From Proteobacteria bacterium SG_bin6 (lineage in GTDB: Bacteria; Pseudomonadota; Alphaproteobacteria; Sphingomonadales; Sphingomonadaceae): DNA of 64,000 nucleotides. The position numbers and the translations under genes are program-made. This document shows, piece after piece, positions 43,257 through 52,424 of this stretch (position 1 is its first letter; every line of letters begins with the position of its first letter). The stretch covers positions 62,001 to 126,000 of the forward strand of contig LWDJ01000002.1 in assembly GCA_002083435.1 (NCBI GenBank). Reading direction: 5' to 3'. Under the pieces are notes generated by a model, which made no database searches, was not told where the DNA came from, and saw only the letters and a program-made list of their open reading frames with translations.

Positions 43257-44782
43257 CAATGCGTCTCCGCCGCCGCGAGCGTCGCGACGGGCTTGCCCGG
43301 GGTGGGGAGCGAGTCCCCGGCGGGCTTCACCGATTGCACTCGGGCGACCAGCTTGCCGACATCGCCGCGCATCGGCGCCAGGAAGCTTTCGGGATAAACC
43401 CCCATCCACAGCACCGCGAGGCCCAGCGGCACCAGCATCGCCAGCTCGCGCGGCGAAAGGTCGGGCATCAGCCGCACGTCCTGATGCACCAGATCGCCGA
43501 ACGCGACGCGTGCATAAAGATACAGCATGTACGCAGCACCCAATATGATGCCGGTGGTGCACAGCAACGCCGCCCAGGTCGAGACCTGATAGGTGCCCGC
43601 GAGTGCCAGGAACTCACCCACGAACCCACTCGTCCCCGGCAGCCCGATCGAGGCCATCGTGAACAGCAGGAAGAACACGGCATAGCGCGGCATGTTGATC
43701 GCAAGCCCGCCATAGCGCGCGATCTCACGCGTGTGCAGCCGGTCATAGATGATGCCAACGCACAGGAAGAGCGCACCCGAGACCAGCCCGTGGCTGAGCA
43801 TCACGATCATCGCACCCTCAATGCCCTGGCGATTGAAGGCGAACAGCCCGATCGTCACGATCGCCATGTGCGCGACCGACGAGTAAGCGATCAGCTTCTT
43901 CATGTCGTTCTGCACCAGCGCCACGAGGCTGGTGTAGATCACCGCGATCGCCGAAAGCGTCAGGATCAGCCAGGTCAGCTCGGCCGAAGCCTGCGGGAAC
44001 ATCGGCACCGAGAAGCGCAGGAAGCCATAACCGCCCAGCTTCAGCAGCACGCCCGCCAGGATCACCGACCCCGCGGTCGGCGCCTGAACGTGCGCATCGG
44101 GTAGCCAGGTATGCACCGGCCACATCGGCATTTTCACCGCGAACGAAGCGAAGAAAGCCAGCCACAGCCAGGTCTGCGCCGCGACCGGGAAATCGTGCCG
44201 CAGCAGATCGGGGATGTAGCTGGTCCCCGCCTGCTGCGCCATGTAAAGCATGGCAATCAGCATCAGCAGCGATCCGAGCAGCGTATAGAGGAAGAACTTA
44301 TAGCTCGCGTAAATCCGGTTCGCACCACCCCAGATGCCGATGATCAGGAACATCGGGATCAGCCCGCCTTCAAAGAAGACGTAAAACAGGAACAGATCTT
44401 GCGCCGCGAAAGTGCCGATCATCAGTACTTCAGTGAACAGGAAGGCGGCCATATATTCCGGCACGCGGCTCGTGACCGACTCCCAGCTCGCCCCGATGCA
44501 GATCGGCATCAGGAACACGCTGAGCATGATCAGCAGCAGCGCGAAGCCATCGATACCCAGCGCCCAGCCGAACTGGCCGAAAATCGGCGCCGAACGCTCG
44601 ACGAACTGCCACTGCGCGCCGCCGATGTCGAAATTGGACCAGAGGAAAATACCGAGCGCGAGATCGACCATGGTCGCCGCGAGCGCCAGCCAGCGCGCGC
44701 CCTTGGCGTCGAGGAACAGGCAGCCTGCCGCGGCGAGCGCGGGGACGAGCAGCATGATCGACAGGATGGGAAAACCGTTCAT
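43256..44782 (-). CDS. nuoM: NADH-quinone oxidoreductase subunit M
   Basis: This 508-residue antiporter-like membrane subunit contains WPVHTWLPDAHVQAPTAGS, typical of NuoM, and about 14 transmembrane helices. It couples quinone reduction to proton pumping. It follows nuoL with seven bases between and runs directly into nuoN. Confidence 0.96.
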   Translation of the reverse strand: MNGFPILSIMLLVPALAAAGCLFLDAKGARWLALAATMVDLALGIFLWSNFDIGGAQWQFVERSAPIFGQFGWALGIDGFALLLIMLSVFLMPICIGASWESVTSRVPEYMAAFLFTEVLMIGTFAAQDLFLFYVFFEGGLIPMFLIIGIWGGANRIYASYKFFLYTLLGSLLMLIAMLYMAQQAGTSYIPDLLRHDFPVAAQTWLWLAFFASFAVKMPMWPVHTWLPDAHVQAPTAGSVILAGVLLKLGGYGFLRFSVPMFPQASAELTWLILTLSAIAVIYTSLVALVQNDMKKLIAYSSVAHMAIVTIGLFAFNRQGIEGAMIVMLSHGLVSGALFLCVGIIYDRLHTREIARYGGLAINMPRYAVFFLLFTMASIGLPGTSGFVGEFLALAGTYQVSTWAALLCTTGIILGAAYMLYLYARVAFGDLVHQDVRLMPDLSPRELAMLVPLGLAVLWMGVYPESFLAPMRGDVGKLVARVQSVKPAGDSLPTPGKPVATLAAAETH

Positions 44783-44789
44783 TGCCCCC

Positions 44790-46886
44790 TCAGCTCGCGA
44801 TTGCCCAGGTGACCAGAGCGGTGAGCCCGATCAGCATGACGAAGGCATAAGTGTAGAGATAGCCGGATTGGAGTGCCGCGGCGCCCCGGCTGCCGCTCGC
44901 GACCACCGCCGCGACGCCATTGGGGCCGAAGCGATCGATCGTCTGCTCGTCGCCGCGCTTCCAGAAGAAGCGACCGATCGAAAAGGCAGGGCGGACGAAC
45001 AGTCGGTCATAAAGCTCGTCGAAATACCATTTGTGCATCAGCCAGTTGTACAGCAGCCACGCGCCGTTCGCGGTCCGCCCCGGGAGCGAGGGGTCGCGGA
45101 TATAGGCCTGGAACGCGCCCAACAGCCCGAGCAGCATCACGATCGCGGTGGAAAGCTTCACCACCACCGGCACTTCATGGGTCGCGTGCGCCAGATGCTC
45201 GTTGAAGGCGAGCGCGCCGCGCCAGAAGTCCTTGCCAGCTTCCGGCTCGATGAATGCGCCGTGGAACACGAAGCCCGCGACCACCGCGCCGACCGAGAGC
45301 AGCCCGAGCGGCAGCAACATCGTCCAGGGGCTTTCATGCGGATGATAGCCGGCGGTGCCCTCATGGCCGTGATCGTGCGCGGTGTGGTGCGGATCGGGCT
45401 CATGCCCCGCATCCTCATGCGCCACCTCGCCGCGATGCGCGACCGCGTGCGCTTCCCCATGATCATGCGCATGGGCGGCGTGCTGGATATGCTCCGAACC
45501 AGCCCAGCGCGGCTTGCCCCAGAAGGTGAGGAACATCAGCCGCCACGAATAGAAGCTGGTCAGCAGCGCGACGATGATCCCGGTGATCGCGGCGCCATGC
45601 CGGCCCGCCGCCCAGGCCCCCTCGATGATGGCGTCCTTCGAGTGGAAGCCGGCGAAGCCGATCGCGAGCTCATTGCCGAACACCGCTGGAATGCCGACGC
45701 CGGTGATCGCCAGCGTCCCCATCATCATCGCCCAGAAGGTGAGCGGAATATGCCGGCGCAGGCCGCCATAGAAGCGCATGTCCTGCTCATGGTGCATCGC
45801 ATGGATCACCGATCCCGCGCCCAGGAACAGCAAAGCCTTGAAGAAGGCGTGGGTGAACAAGTGGAACATCGCCGCGCCATAAGCGCCGGTGCCGGCGGCG
45901 AAGAACATATAGCCGAGCTGCGAGCAGGTCGAATAAGCGATTACGCGCTTGATGTCGGTCTGCACCAGGCCGACAGTGGCGGCGAAGAAGCAGGTCGCGG
46001 CGCCCACCGCCATCACCACGTCGAGCGCGATGGGGCTCGCGTTGAACAAAGGCGACAGGCGGCAGACCATGAACACGCCCGCCGTCACCATCGTCGCCGC
46101 GTGAATCAGCGCGGAGACGGGCGTCGGCCCCTCCATCGCGTCGGGGAGCCAGGTGTGGAGGCCAAGCTGCGCCGACTTACCCATCGCCCCGACGAACAGC
46201 AGCAGGCAGCAGACGGTCAGCGTATCGGCGCGGAACCACAGGAAACCGATCGTCGAGCCGGCGTGTTGCGGCACCGCCGCCAGGATTTCAGGTATCGAGA
46301 TGGTGCCGAACACCAGATACACAGCGAAAATACCGAGCATGAAGCCCAGGTCGCCGACGCGGTTGACGACAAACGCCTTGATTGCCGCCGCCTTCGCGCT
46401 CGGCTTCCTAAACCAAAAGCCGATCAGCAGATAGCTGGCGAGGCCCACTCCTTCCCAGCCGAAGAACAGCTGGACGATGTTCTGAGCCGTCACCAACATC
46501 AGCATCGCGAAAGTGAATAGCGAAAGGTAAGCGAAGAAGCGCGGCTGGTCCGGATCCTCCGCCATATAGCCCCAGCTATACAGGTGGACGAGCGCCGAAA
46601 CCGAGGTGATGACGACCAACATCACCGCCGTCAGCGCGTCGACGCGCAGCGCCCAGTCGATCACCATGCCGCCCGAATGAATCCAGGCGCCAACCGGCGT
46701 CACGCTCACCACCGCCGCGCCTTGCAGGAACGGCACGAAGATCGACCAGCTGAGCGCAGCCGAGGCGAACAGGGCCCCGGTCGTCAAGCTCTTCGCCGCG
46801 ACATTGCCAATCGCGCGGTTGCCGAGCCCCGCGATCAGCGACGCGAACAGCGGCAGGAAAACGAGAAGCAGGATGGAGGTGCCCAC
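44790..46886 (-). CDS. nuoL: NADH-quinone oxidoreductase subunit L
   Basis: NuoL is the distal antiporter-like subunit with a long lateral helix. The 698-residue protein starts at GTG 46886 (MGTSILLLVFLPLFASLIAG) and contains LHTWLPDAMEGPTPVSALIH. A His/Asp-rich loop around HAAHAHDHGEAHAVAHRGEV and GHEPDPHHTAHDHGHEG, near residues 460-500, is longer and more histidine-rich than in most relatives and may bind metal. It begins three bases after nuoK. Confidence 0.95.
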   Translation of the reverse strand: MGTSILLLVFLPLFASLIAGLGNRAIGNVAAKSLTTGALFASAALSWSIFVPFLQGAAVVSVTPVGAWIHSGGMVIDWALRVDALTAVMLVVITSVSALVHLYSWGYMAEDPDQPRFFAYLSLFTFAMLMLVTAQNIVQLFFGWEGVGLASYLLIGFWFRKPSAKAAAIKAFVVNRVGDLGFMLGIFAVYLVFGTISIPEILAAVPQHAGSTIGFLWFRADTLTVCCLLLFVGAMGKSAQLGLHTWLPDAMEGPTPVSALIHAATMVTAGVFMVCRLSPLFNASPIALDVVMAVGAATCFFAATVGLVQTDIKRVIAYSTCSQLGYMFFAAGTGAYGAAMFHLFTHAFFKALLFLGAGSVIHAMHHEQDMRFYGGLRRHIPLTFWAMMMGTLAITGVGIPAVFGNELAIGFAGFHSKDAIIEGAWAAGRHGAAITGIIVALLTSFYSWRLMFLTFWGKPRWAGSEHIQHAAHAHDHGEAHAVAHRGEVAHEDAGHEPDPHHTAHDHGHEGTAGYHPHESPWTMLLPLGLLSVGAVVAGFVFHGAFIEPEAGKDFWRGALAFNEHLAHATHEVPVVVKLSTAIVMLLGLLGAFQAYIRDPSLPGRTANGAWLLYNWLMHKWYFDELYDRLFVRPAFSIGRFFWKRGDEQTIDRFGPNGVAAVVASGSRGAAALQSGYLYTYAFVMLIGLTALVTWAIAS

Positions 46887-46889
46887 CTT

Positions 46890-47195
46890 TTACCCCTTCA
46901 TCCGATTGATGTCGTCAACCGCGATCGTGCCGCGGCCACGGAAGAAGATCACCAGGATCGCAAGCCCGATCGCCGCCTCGCCGGCGGCCACCGTCAGCAC
47001 GAACATCGCGAAAATCTGGCCGACCAGATCGCCCAGGAACGCGCTGAACGCGACGAAATTGATGTTCACCGCCAGCAGGATCAGCTCGATCGCCATCAGG
47101 ATGACGATGATGTTTTTGCGGTTGAGGAAAATGCCGAGCACGCCCATCGTGAACAGAATCGCGGCGACGATGAGATAATGGATCAGGCCGATCAC
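46890..47195 (-). CDS. nuoK: NADH-quinone oxidoreductase subunit K
   Basis: The 101-residue membrane subunit has three helices and the typical ELILLAVNINFVAFS segment with its conserved membrane Glu. Translation starts at GTG 47195. It is separated from nuoJ by a 166-base spacer containing a palindromic repeat, an unusual gap in this otherwise compact operon. Confidence 0.96.
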   Translation of the reverse strand: MIGLIHYLIVAAILFTMGVLGIFLNRKNIIVILMAIELILLAVNINFVAFSAFLGDLVGQIFAMFVLTVAAGEAAIGLAILVIFFRGRGTIAVDDINRMKG

Positions 47196-47239
47196 AGCGC
47201 CGCTCCTTGATCAGCGACTGACATCTCTCTCCAAAACTT

Positions 47240-47321
47240 CGTCACCCCGGCCCCTGAGCCGGGGTCCCGCTGCCGTGCGACGCGAGATGAAGCGGAACCC
47301 CGGGTCAAGCCCGGCGTGACG
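47240..47321. repeat. Palindromic repeat inside the nuo operon
   Basis: Left arm CGTCACCCCGGCCCCTGAGC (from 47240) pairs with a right arm that ends AAGCCCGGCGTGACG at 47321. The two arms are imperfect inverse complements around a loop of about 25 bases. Such REP-like hairpins can protect or attenuate operon mRNA. It differs in sequence from the elements at 5151 and 19395. Confidence 0.65.
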
Positions 47322-47361
47322 GCGGGGTGCGTGAGCGACGGGCTCGCTCGGACTCCAGAAA

Positions 47362-47973
47362 TCACAGCTCCACCCCCTGGCCGACCGGTTGGTTGACGTT
47401 GCGCACCGCTTCTTCCGGCCGGCGCGCGATCTGGCGGGCGATGTTCTGCGGCTTCACCCCCTGGCGCTTGCGGTGGGTGAGCACGATCGCGCCGATCATC
47501 GCGACCAGCAGCACCAGCCCCGCCGCCTCGAATATGTAGAGGTAGCGCGAATAGAGCAGCTCGCCGATCGCCTCGATATTGGGCTTGCCCTGCGGCGTCG
47601 GCGCGATGCGGCGGCCGAGCGCGATCGGCCCGGTCTGCCAGGCACCGACCGCGATGAAAATCTCGATCGCGAGCGCGGCGGCGAGCGCGAGGCCCGGCCA
47701 CAAATAGGCATACACCCCGCGCCGCAGTTGCACGAAGTCGATATCGAGCATCATCACTACGAACAGGAACAGCACCGAGACGGCGCCGACATAAACGATC
47801 ACCAGCAGCATCGCGATGAACTCGGCGCCGACCAGCACCATCAGCCCGGCGGCGTTGAAGAAAGCGAAGATCAGCCACAGCACCGAATGCACCGGATTGC
47901 GCGAGGCGATCGTCATCGCGCCGGATAGCAGCGTGATGCCGGCAAAGAGGTAGAAGGCGAAGACCTGGATCAA
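47362..47973 (-). CDS. nuoJ: NADH-quinone oxidoreductase subunit J
   Basis: The 203-residue membrane subunit starts at TTG 47973 (MIQVFAFYLFAGITLLSGA) and has five hydrophobic segments, including VIVYVGAVSVLFLFVVMMLD. It forms part of the proton channel near the quinone site. A roughly 100-base spacer separates it from nuoI. Confidence 0.94.
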   Translation of the reverse strand: MIQVFAFYLFAGITLLSGAMTIASRNPVHSVLWLIFAFFNAAGLMVLVGAEFIAMLLVIVYVGAVSVLFLFVVMMLDIDFVQLRRGVYAYLWPGLALAAALAIEIFIAVGAWQTGPIALGRRIAPTPQGKPNIEAIGELLYSRYLYIFEAAGLVLLVAMIGAIVLTHRKRQGVKPQNIARQIARRPEEAVRNVNQPVGQGVEL

Positions 47974-48075
47974 GTTTTAGGCCCCTGTTTCCGGCATCGC
48001 CTGAGCCGCTGAAGGGCCCGGGCAGCGGCGGCGCGATCGGCCACCGGCGTTCTTTGAATCAATGTTGCGGCGGCT

Positions 48076-48558
48076 TTAGCGGTAGGGCGCATCGGCGGCA
48101 AGATTGGCCGCCAGCACGCTTTCCCAGCGATCGCCGTTATCGAGCAGCTTGGCCTTGTCGTAAATCAGCTCCTCGCGCGTTTCGGTCGAAAACTCGAAAT
48201 TCGGCCCCTCGACGATGGCATCGACCGGGCAGGCTTCCTGGCAGAAGCCGCAATAGATGCACTTGGTCATGTCGATGTCGTAGCGGGTGGTGCGCCGGCT
48301 GCCATCGGCGCGCGGTTCGGCCTCGATCGTGATCGCCTGCGCGGGGCAGATCGCCTCGCACAGCTTGCACGCGATGCAGCGTTCCTCGCCATTGGGATAG
48401 CGGCGCAGCGCGTGCTCGCCCCGGAAGCGCGGGGAGATGGGGTTCTTCTCGAATGGATAGTTGATCGTCGCCTTGGGCTTGAAGAAATAGCTCAGGGTAA
48501 GCGCGTGTGCCTTCAGAAATTCCCAGAGGGTGAAGGCCTTGAGGGTTTGGGCAAGCAT
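48076..48558 (-). CDS. nuoI: NADH-quinone oxidoreductase subunit I
   Basis: NuoI carries two 4Fe-4S clusters (N6a and N6b) linking the peripheral arm to NuoB. The 160-residue protein has both ferredoxin motifs, CIACKLCEAICP and CIYCGFCQEACP, and the usual ENPISPRFRGEHALRRYPNG-type stretch. Its ATG overlaps the nuoH stop by one base (TAATG). Confidence 0.97.
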   Translation of the reverse strand: MLAQTLKAFTLWEFLKAHALTLSYFFKPKATINYPFEKNPISPRFRGEHALRRYPNGEERCIACKLCEAICPAQAITIEAEPRADGSRRTTRYDIDMTKCIYCGFCQEACPVDAIVEGPNFEFSTETREELIYDKAKLLDNGDRWESVLAANLAADAPYR

Positions 48559-49613
48559 TACGCGGGCACTCCCACACGCACGAGCATCAGATAGCCCGAG
48601 ACGAGGAACAGGAAAACGAGACTCAACGGCAGGAAGACTTTCCAGCCCAGCCGCATCAGCTGGTCATAGCGGTAGCGCGGCACCGTCGCCTTCACCCAGC
48701 TGAACAGGAAGAAGAACACCCAGATCTTGGCGAACAGCCACAGGATGTTGAGCCCGAACGGCAGATCGAGAAACGGCAGGTTGAGCGGCGGCAGCCAGCC
48801 GCCCCAGAACAGGATGGCGTTCAGCGCGCACATCAGGATGACGTTGGCGTACTCGCCGAGCCAAAACAGCGCGAAGCTCATCGACGAATATTCGGTCTGG
48901 AACCCCGCGACGAGCTCGCTTTCCGCCTCGGTCAGGTCGAAAGGCGCGCGCGCGGTCTCGGCCATCGAGCTGATGAAGAACACCACCGCCATCGGGAAGA
49001 GCAATGGATTGAAGCCGAAGCCGTTGAGCAGCCCGAAAATATGCCCCTGCTGCTTGTCGACGATGGTCGAAAGGTTGAAGCTCCCCGCCCACAGCACCAC
49101 CGAAATCAGCACGAAGCCGATCGCGACTTCGTACGACACCATCTGCGCCGACGCGCGCAAGGCGCTGTAAAACGGGTATTTCGAATTGCTCGACCAGCCC
49201 GCGATGATGATGCCATACACCCCGAGCGACGAGGCGGCGAGCACATAGAGCAGCCCGACATTGATATTCGCCAGCACCACCCCTGGCGCGAACGGGATCA
49301 CCGCCCACACGATCAGCGCGACCGTGAAGGTGATGATCGGCGCCATCAGGAACAGGCCCTTGTTGGCGCTCGCCGGGATGATCGTTTCCTGGAGGAACAC
49401 CTTGATCCCGTCCGCGAAGGACTGGAGCAACCCGAACGGGCCGACGACGTTCGGCCCCTTGCGCAGCGCGATCGCCGCCCAGATTTTGCGGTCGGCATAA
49501 ATGATCATCGCGACCGCGAGCATCACCGGGAAGGCGATGACGAGAATGTCGATCAGGGTCCACAGGAACCACGACCAGCCATAGCCGAGATAAGCTTCCG
49601 TCCAGCGCGTCAC
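48558..49613 (-). CDS. nuoH: NADH-quinone oxidoreductase subunit H
   Basis: NuoH anchors the peripheral arm and helps form the quinone chamber. From GTG 49613, which overlaps the nuoG stop as GTGA, the protein has 351 residues and eight or so helices. The signatures ADRKIWAAIALRKGPNVVGP, AETARAPFDLTEAESELVAG and EYSSMSFALFWLGEY are clear. A longer open frame upstream overlaps nuoG and is not used. Confidence 0.96.
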   Translation of the reverse strand: MTRWTEAYLGYGWSWFLWTLIDILVIAFPVMLAVAMIIYADRKIWAAIALRKGPNVVGPFGLLQSFADGIKVFLQETIIPASANKGLFLMAPIITFTVALIVWAVIPFAPGVVLANINVGLLYVLAASSLGVYGIIIAGWSSNSKYPFYSALRASAQMVSYEVAIGFVLISVVLWAGSFNLSTIVDKQQGHIFGLLNGFGFNPLLFPMAVVFFISSMAETARAPFDLTEAESELVAGFQTEYSSMSFALFWLGEYANVILMCALNAILFWGGWLPPLNLPFLDLPFGLNILWLFAKIWVFFFLFSWVKATVPRYRYDQLMRLGWKVFLPLSLVFLFLVSGYLMLVRVGVPA

Positions 49614-51613
49614 TCCGCCGCCTCCGCAAAATCTTCGCCGTGGATCAGCTCGGCCGAGCAACGCTGCATCGTCGGGCTCGCGCGGCAGATCGCGTTGGTG
49701 AGGTAGAAATCGGCGATCGGATAGCGTTCGATCACGCCCGACGCCTCGGCGGGCAGCGCCGGCGGGTTCCACTCGAACCGCGCCAGGCCAAGCTCTCCCA
49801 GCGCCGGCACCTCCGCCGCCATCTGCGCGCGCAATTCGTCGAGCGTGTCGAACGGCAGCGGCTGCCCCAGCCGCTCGGAGAGCGCGCGGAAAATCGTCCA
49901 ATCCTCGCGCGCGTCGCCGGGGGCAAACACCGCCCGCTCGCCGCGCTGCACGCGCCCTTCCAGATTGACCCAGGTGCCCGATTTCTCGGCATAGCTCGCC
50001 GCCGGCAGGATGATGTCCGCCGCCGCCGCGCCCTTGTCGCCATGATGGCCGACATAGACCTTCACGCTGCCCGCGAACTTGCTGAAATCGACCTCGTCCG
50101 CGCCGAGGAAGAACACCAGTTTCGGCGCCGCCGCGACGAGATCGGCGATCCCGCCCGCTTGGGCATAGCCGAGCATCAACCCGCCCATCCGCGCCGCTGC
50201 CATATGCACCGTATTGAAGCCGTTCCAGCCCTCGCGCACCAGGTTGAAGCGCTGCGCGAAGGCGAGCGCGCCGCCCAAGCCGTTCTTCAGCGCCGCGCCG
50301 CCGACGATCACCATCGGCCGCTCGGCCTTGCCGAACGCCTCGGCCACCGCCTCGGGCAGGTCGCCCAGCACCGCCAGATCATTGCCCAGCCACTGGACCT
50401 TATAGGTGAGATCGACCTCAGGGCCGATCGCAAACACCTTGGCGCCGCGCTTGATCGCCTTGCGCAGCCGGGTGTTCACCAGCGGCGCTTCCCAGCGCAA
50501 ATTGGTGCCGATCAGCAGGATCGCATCGGCCTGCTCGGTGCCTGCAATCGTGGTATTGAAATTGAGCGCGCTGATCGAGCTGACGTCATAATCCAGCCCC
50601 GTTTGCCGCCCTTCGAGCAGCGACGATCCCAGCGCCTTGAGCAGCGCCTTGGCCGCGAACATCGTCTCGCAATCGACCAGATCACCCGCGACCGCCGCGA
50701 CAGAACGACCGGCCGCCACATCCGCAATGGCCGCGAACGCCTCGTCCCAGCTCGCCGGTTGGAGCTTGCCGTCCCGCCGCACGAAGGGCCGGTCGAGCCG
50801 TTTGCGCACCAGCCCGTCGACGGCGTGGCGCGTCTTGTCGGTCGCCCATTCCTCGTTCACATCTTCGTTGATCACCGGCAGGCAGCGCAGCACCTGCCGT
50901 CCGCGGCTATCGAGCCGAATGTTGGTGCCAACCGCGTCCATCACGTCGATCGTCAGCGTCTTCTTCAGCTCCCAGGGCCGCGCCTCGAACGCATAGGGTT
51001 TGGAGGTGAGCGCACCCACCGGGCAGAGATCGACGATATTGCCCGAAAGCTCGCTGGTAACGGCGTGCTCTAGATAACTGGTAATCTGCATATTCTCGCC
51101 GCGATAGATCGCACCGATTTCCTCAACACCTGCAACTTCTTCGGCGAAGCGCACGCAGCGGGTGCATTGGATGCAGCGGGTCATCACCGTTTTCACGATC
51201 GGACCCATATATTTTTCGGTCACCGCGCGCTTATTCTCGACATAGCGGCTGGCGCCCCGGCCATACGCCACCGACTGGTCCTGCAGATCGCACTCGCCGC
51301 CCTGGTCGCAGATCGGACAATCGAGCGGGTGGTTGATGAGCAGGAATTCCATCACCCCTTCGCGCGCATTCTTCACCATCGGCGTGTTGGTGAAGACCTC
51401 CTGATTGTCGGCCGCCGGCAGCGCGCACGAAGCCTGCGGCTTGGGCGGCCCCGGCTTCACCTCGACCAAACACATGCGGCAATTGCCGGCGATCGACAGG
51501 CGTTCGTGATAGCAGAAGCGGGGAATCTCCTTCCCCGCCGCCTCGCACGCCTGCATCACCGTGGCGCCCGCGGGGACCTCGACTTCGATCCCATCGACTT
51601 TGAGTTTAGGCAT
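49610..51613 (-). CDS. nuoG: NADH-quinone oxidoreductase subunit G
   Basis: NuoG is the large iron-sulfur subunit of complex I. The 667-residue protein has an N-terminal 2Fe-2S domain (RFCYHERLSIAGNCRMCLVE), a His-containing 4Fe-4S region (FLLINHPLDCPICDQGGECD), another cluster motif (CIQCTRCVRFAEEV) and a degenerate molybdopterin-oxidoreductase domain without a cofactor. Length is typical for alphaproteobacteria. It is preceded by an unrelated exported gene rather than by nuoF. Confidence 0.96.
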   Translation of the reverse strand: MPKLKVDGIEVEVPAGATVMQACEAAGKEIPRFCYHERLSIAGNCRMCLVEVKPGPPKPQASCALPAADNQEVFTNTPMVKNAREGVMEFLLINHPLDCPICDQGGECDLQDQSVAYGRGASRYVENKRAVTEKYMGPIVKTVMTRCIQCTRCVRFAEEVAGVEEIGAIYRGENMQITSYLEHAVTSELSGNIVDLCPVGALTSKPYAFEARPWELKKTLTIDVMDAVGTNIRLDSRGRQVLRCLPVINEDVNEEWATDKTRHAVDGLVRKRLDRPFVRRDGKLQPASWDEAFAAIADVAAGRSVAAVAGDLVDCETMFAAKALLKALGSSLLEGRQTGLDYDVSSISALNFNTTIAGTEQADAILLIGTNLRWEAPLVNTRLRKAIKRGAKVFAIGPEVDLTYKVQWLGNDLAVLGDLPEAVAEAFGKAERPMVIVGGAALKNGLGGALAFAQRFNLVREGWNGFNTVHMAAARMGGLMLGYAQAGGIADLVAAAPKLVFFLGADEVDFSKFAGSVKVYVGHHGDKGAAAADIILPAASYAEKSGTWVNLEGRVQRGERAVFAPGDAREDWTIFRALSERLGQPLPFDTLDELRAQMAAEVPALGELGLARFEWNPPALPAEASGVIERYPIADFYLTNAICRASPTMQRCSAELIHGEDFAEAAE

Positions 51614-51616
51614 AAG

Positions 51617-52231
51617 TCATTCCGTTTGGCCTGCGGCGAGCTGCAAATAGGCAATCGACGCCAAATGGTTTCGTAGGTCGGGAAGATCGATCCGATACCC
51701 GATGCCCTCCGGCGTGCATTGCTTCAGAGCCTCGCCATAAGCAAGCAGCGCCGGCCGCTCCTCGGCGCTCGCGACCGGCGTGCGCAGCAACGCGGCGGTG
51801 CGCGCCGGCGCCGCATTCAGCAGACAGGTCGCATAAGCGATCACCAACGCACGCCCTTCGGCGTTGGCCGGGCGCTGCGCGGGCGCATCGGGGCGCGCGG
51901 CGAGCGTATCGAGCATGGCCGCTTGGCGCATAAGCAGCGCCTGGGCGACAGAACCGCGGATCGCCCCCACCTGCCCACTGAGCACCGCGCCCCGCACGCA
52001 GCCATTATGCGCCCGGCTGAGCGTCAGCGCCGCCTCGCGCTCGGCCGGGGTGCCAAGCGGCGTTCGTGCGAGCTTCGCCGACAATGTCGGCCCCTGCCGC
52101 ACAAGGCACGCTCCAAAGTTGCCCAGTTGTTCCGCCTTCGGCATCATTTGCGCAGGGGCATGGCTGGCAGCGATGGCGGTGCCGGCAGCGATAGCACTAA
52201 GGGACCGAATGATCGTCGCGGCTATGCTCAT
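51617..52231 (-). CDS. Exported protein of unknown function between nuoF and nuoG
   Basis: From ATG 52231, with GGAG upstream, the 204-residue protein begins MSIAATIIRSLSAIAAGTAI and continues ASHAPAQ, a signal peptide. The mature part has four cysteines (GACLVRQG, NGCVRGA, ATCLLNA, KQCTPEG) in a helical, Ala/Arg-rich chain. No domain is recognised. It ends three bases before nuoG, so it is part of the operon transcript. About 190 bases of AT-richer spacer precede it and may hold an internal promoter. It is not a known complex I subunit. Confidence 0.65.
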   Translation of the reverse strand: MSIAATIIRSLSAIAAGTAIAASHAPAQMMPKAEQLGNFGACLVRQGPTLSAKLARTPLGTPAEREAALTLSRAHNGCVRGAVLSGQVGAIRGSVAQALLMRQAAMLDTLAARPDAPAQRPANAEGRALVIAYATCLLNAAPARTAALLRTPVASAEERPALLAYGEALKQCTPEGIGYRIDLPDLRNHLASIAYLQLAAGQTE

Positions 52232-52424
52232 GATGGAACTCCGTTGCTCATGATTGAGCAGGGACGGTGCATAGCGTGTGTAGCCCTGTCGGCCATCATT
52301 GTATTTGCAGAATATCGCAAACTTTTCAGAGTGTAACGTCGATGCAAACGAGCGAAAGACGAGGCTGCGGATAAGCTTTGCCCGCCACTCGTCAAGCGCA
52401 CGGCGACACGGCTGGCGATGACCG

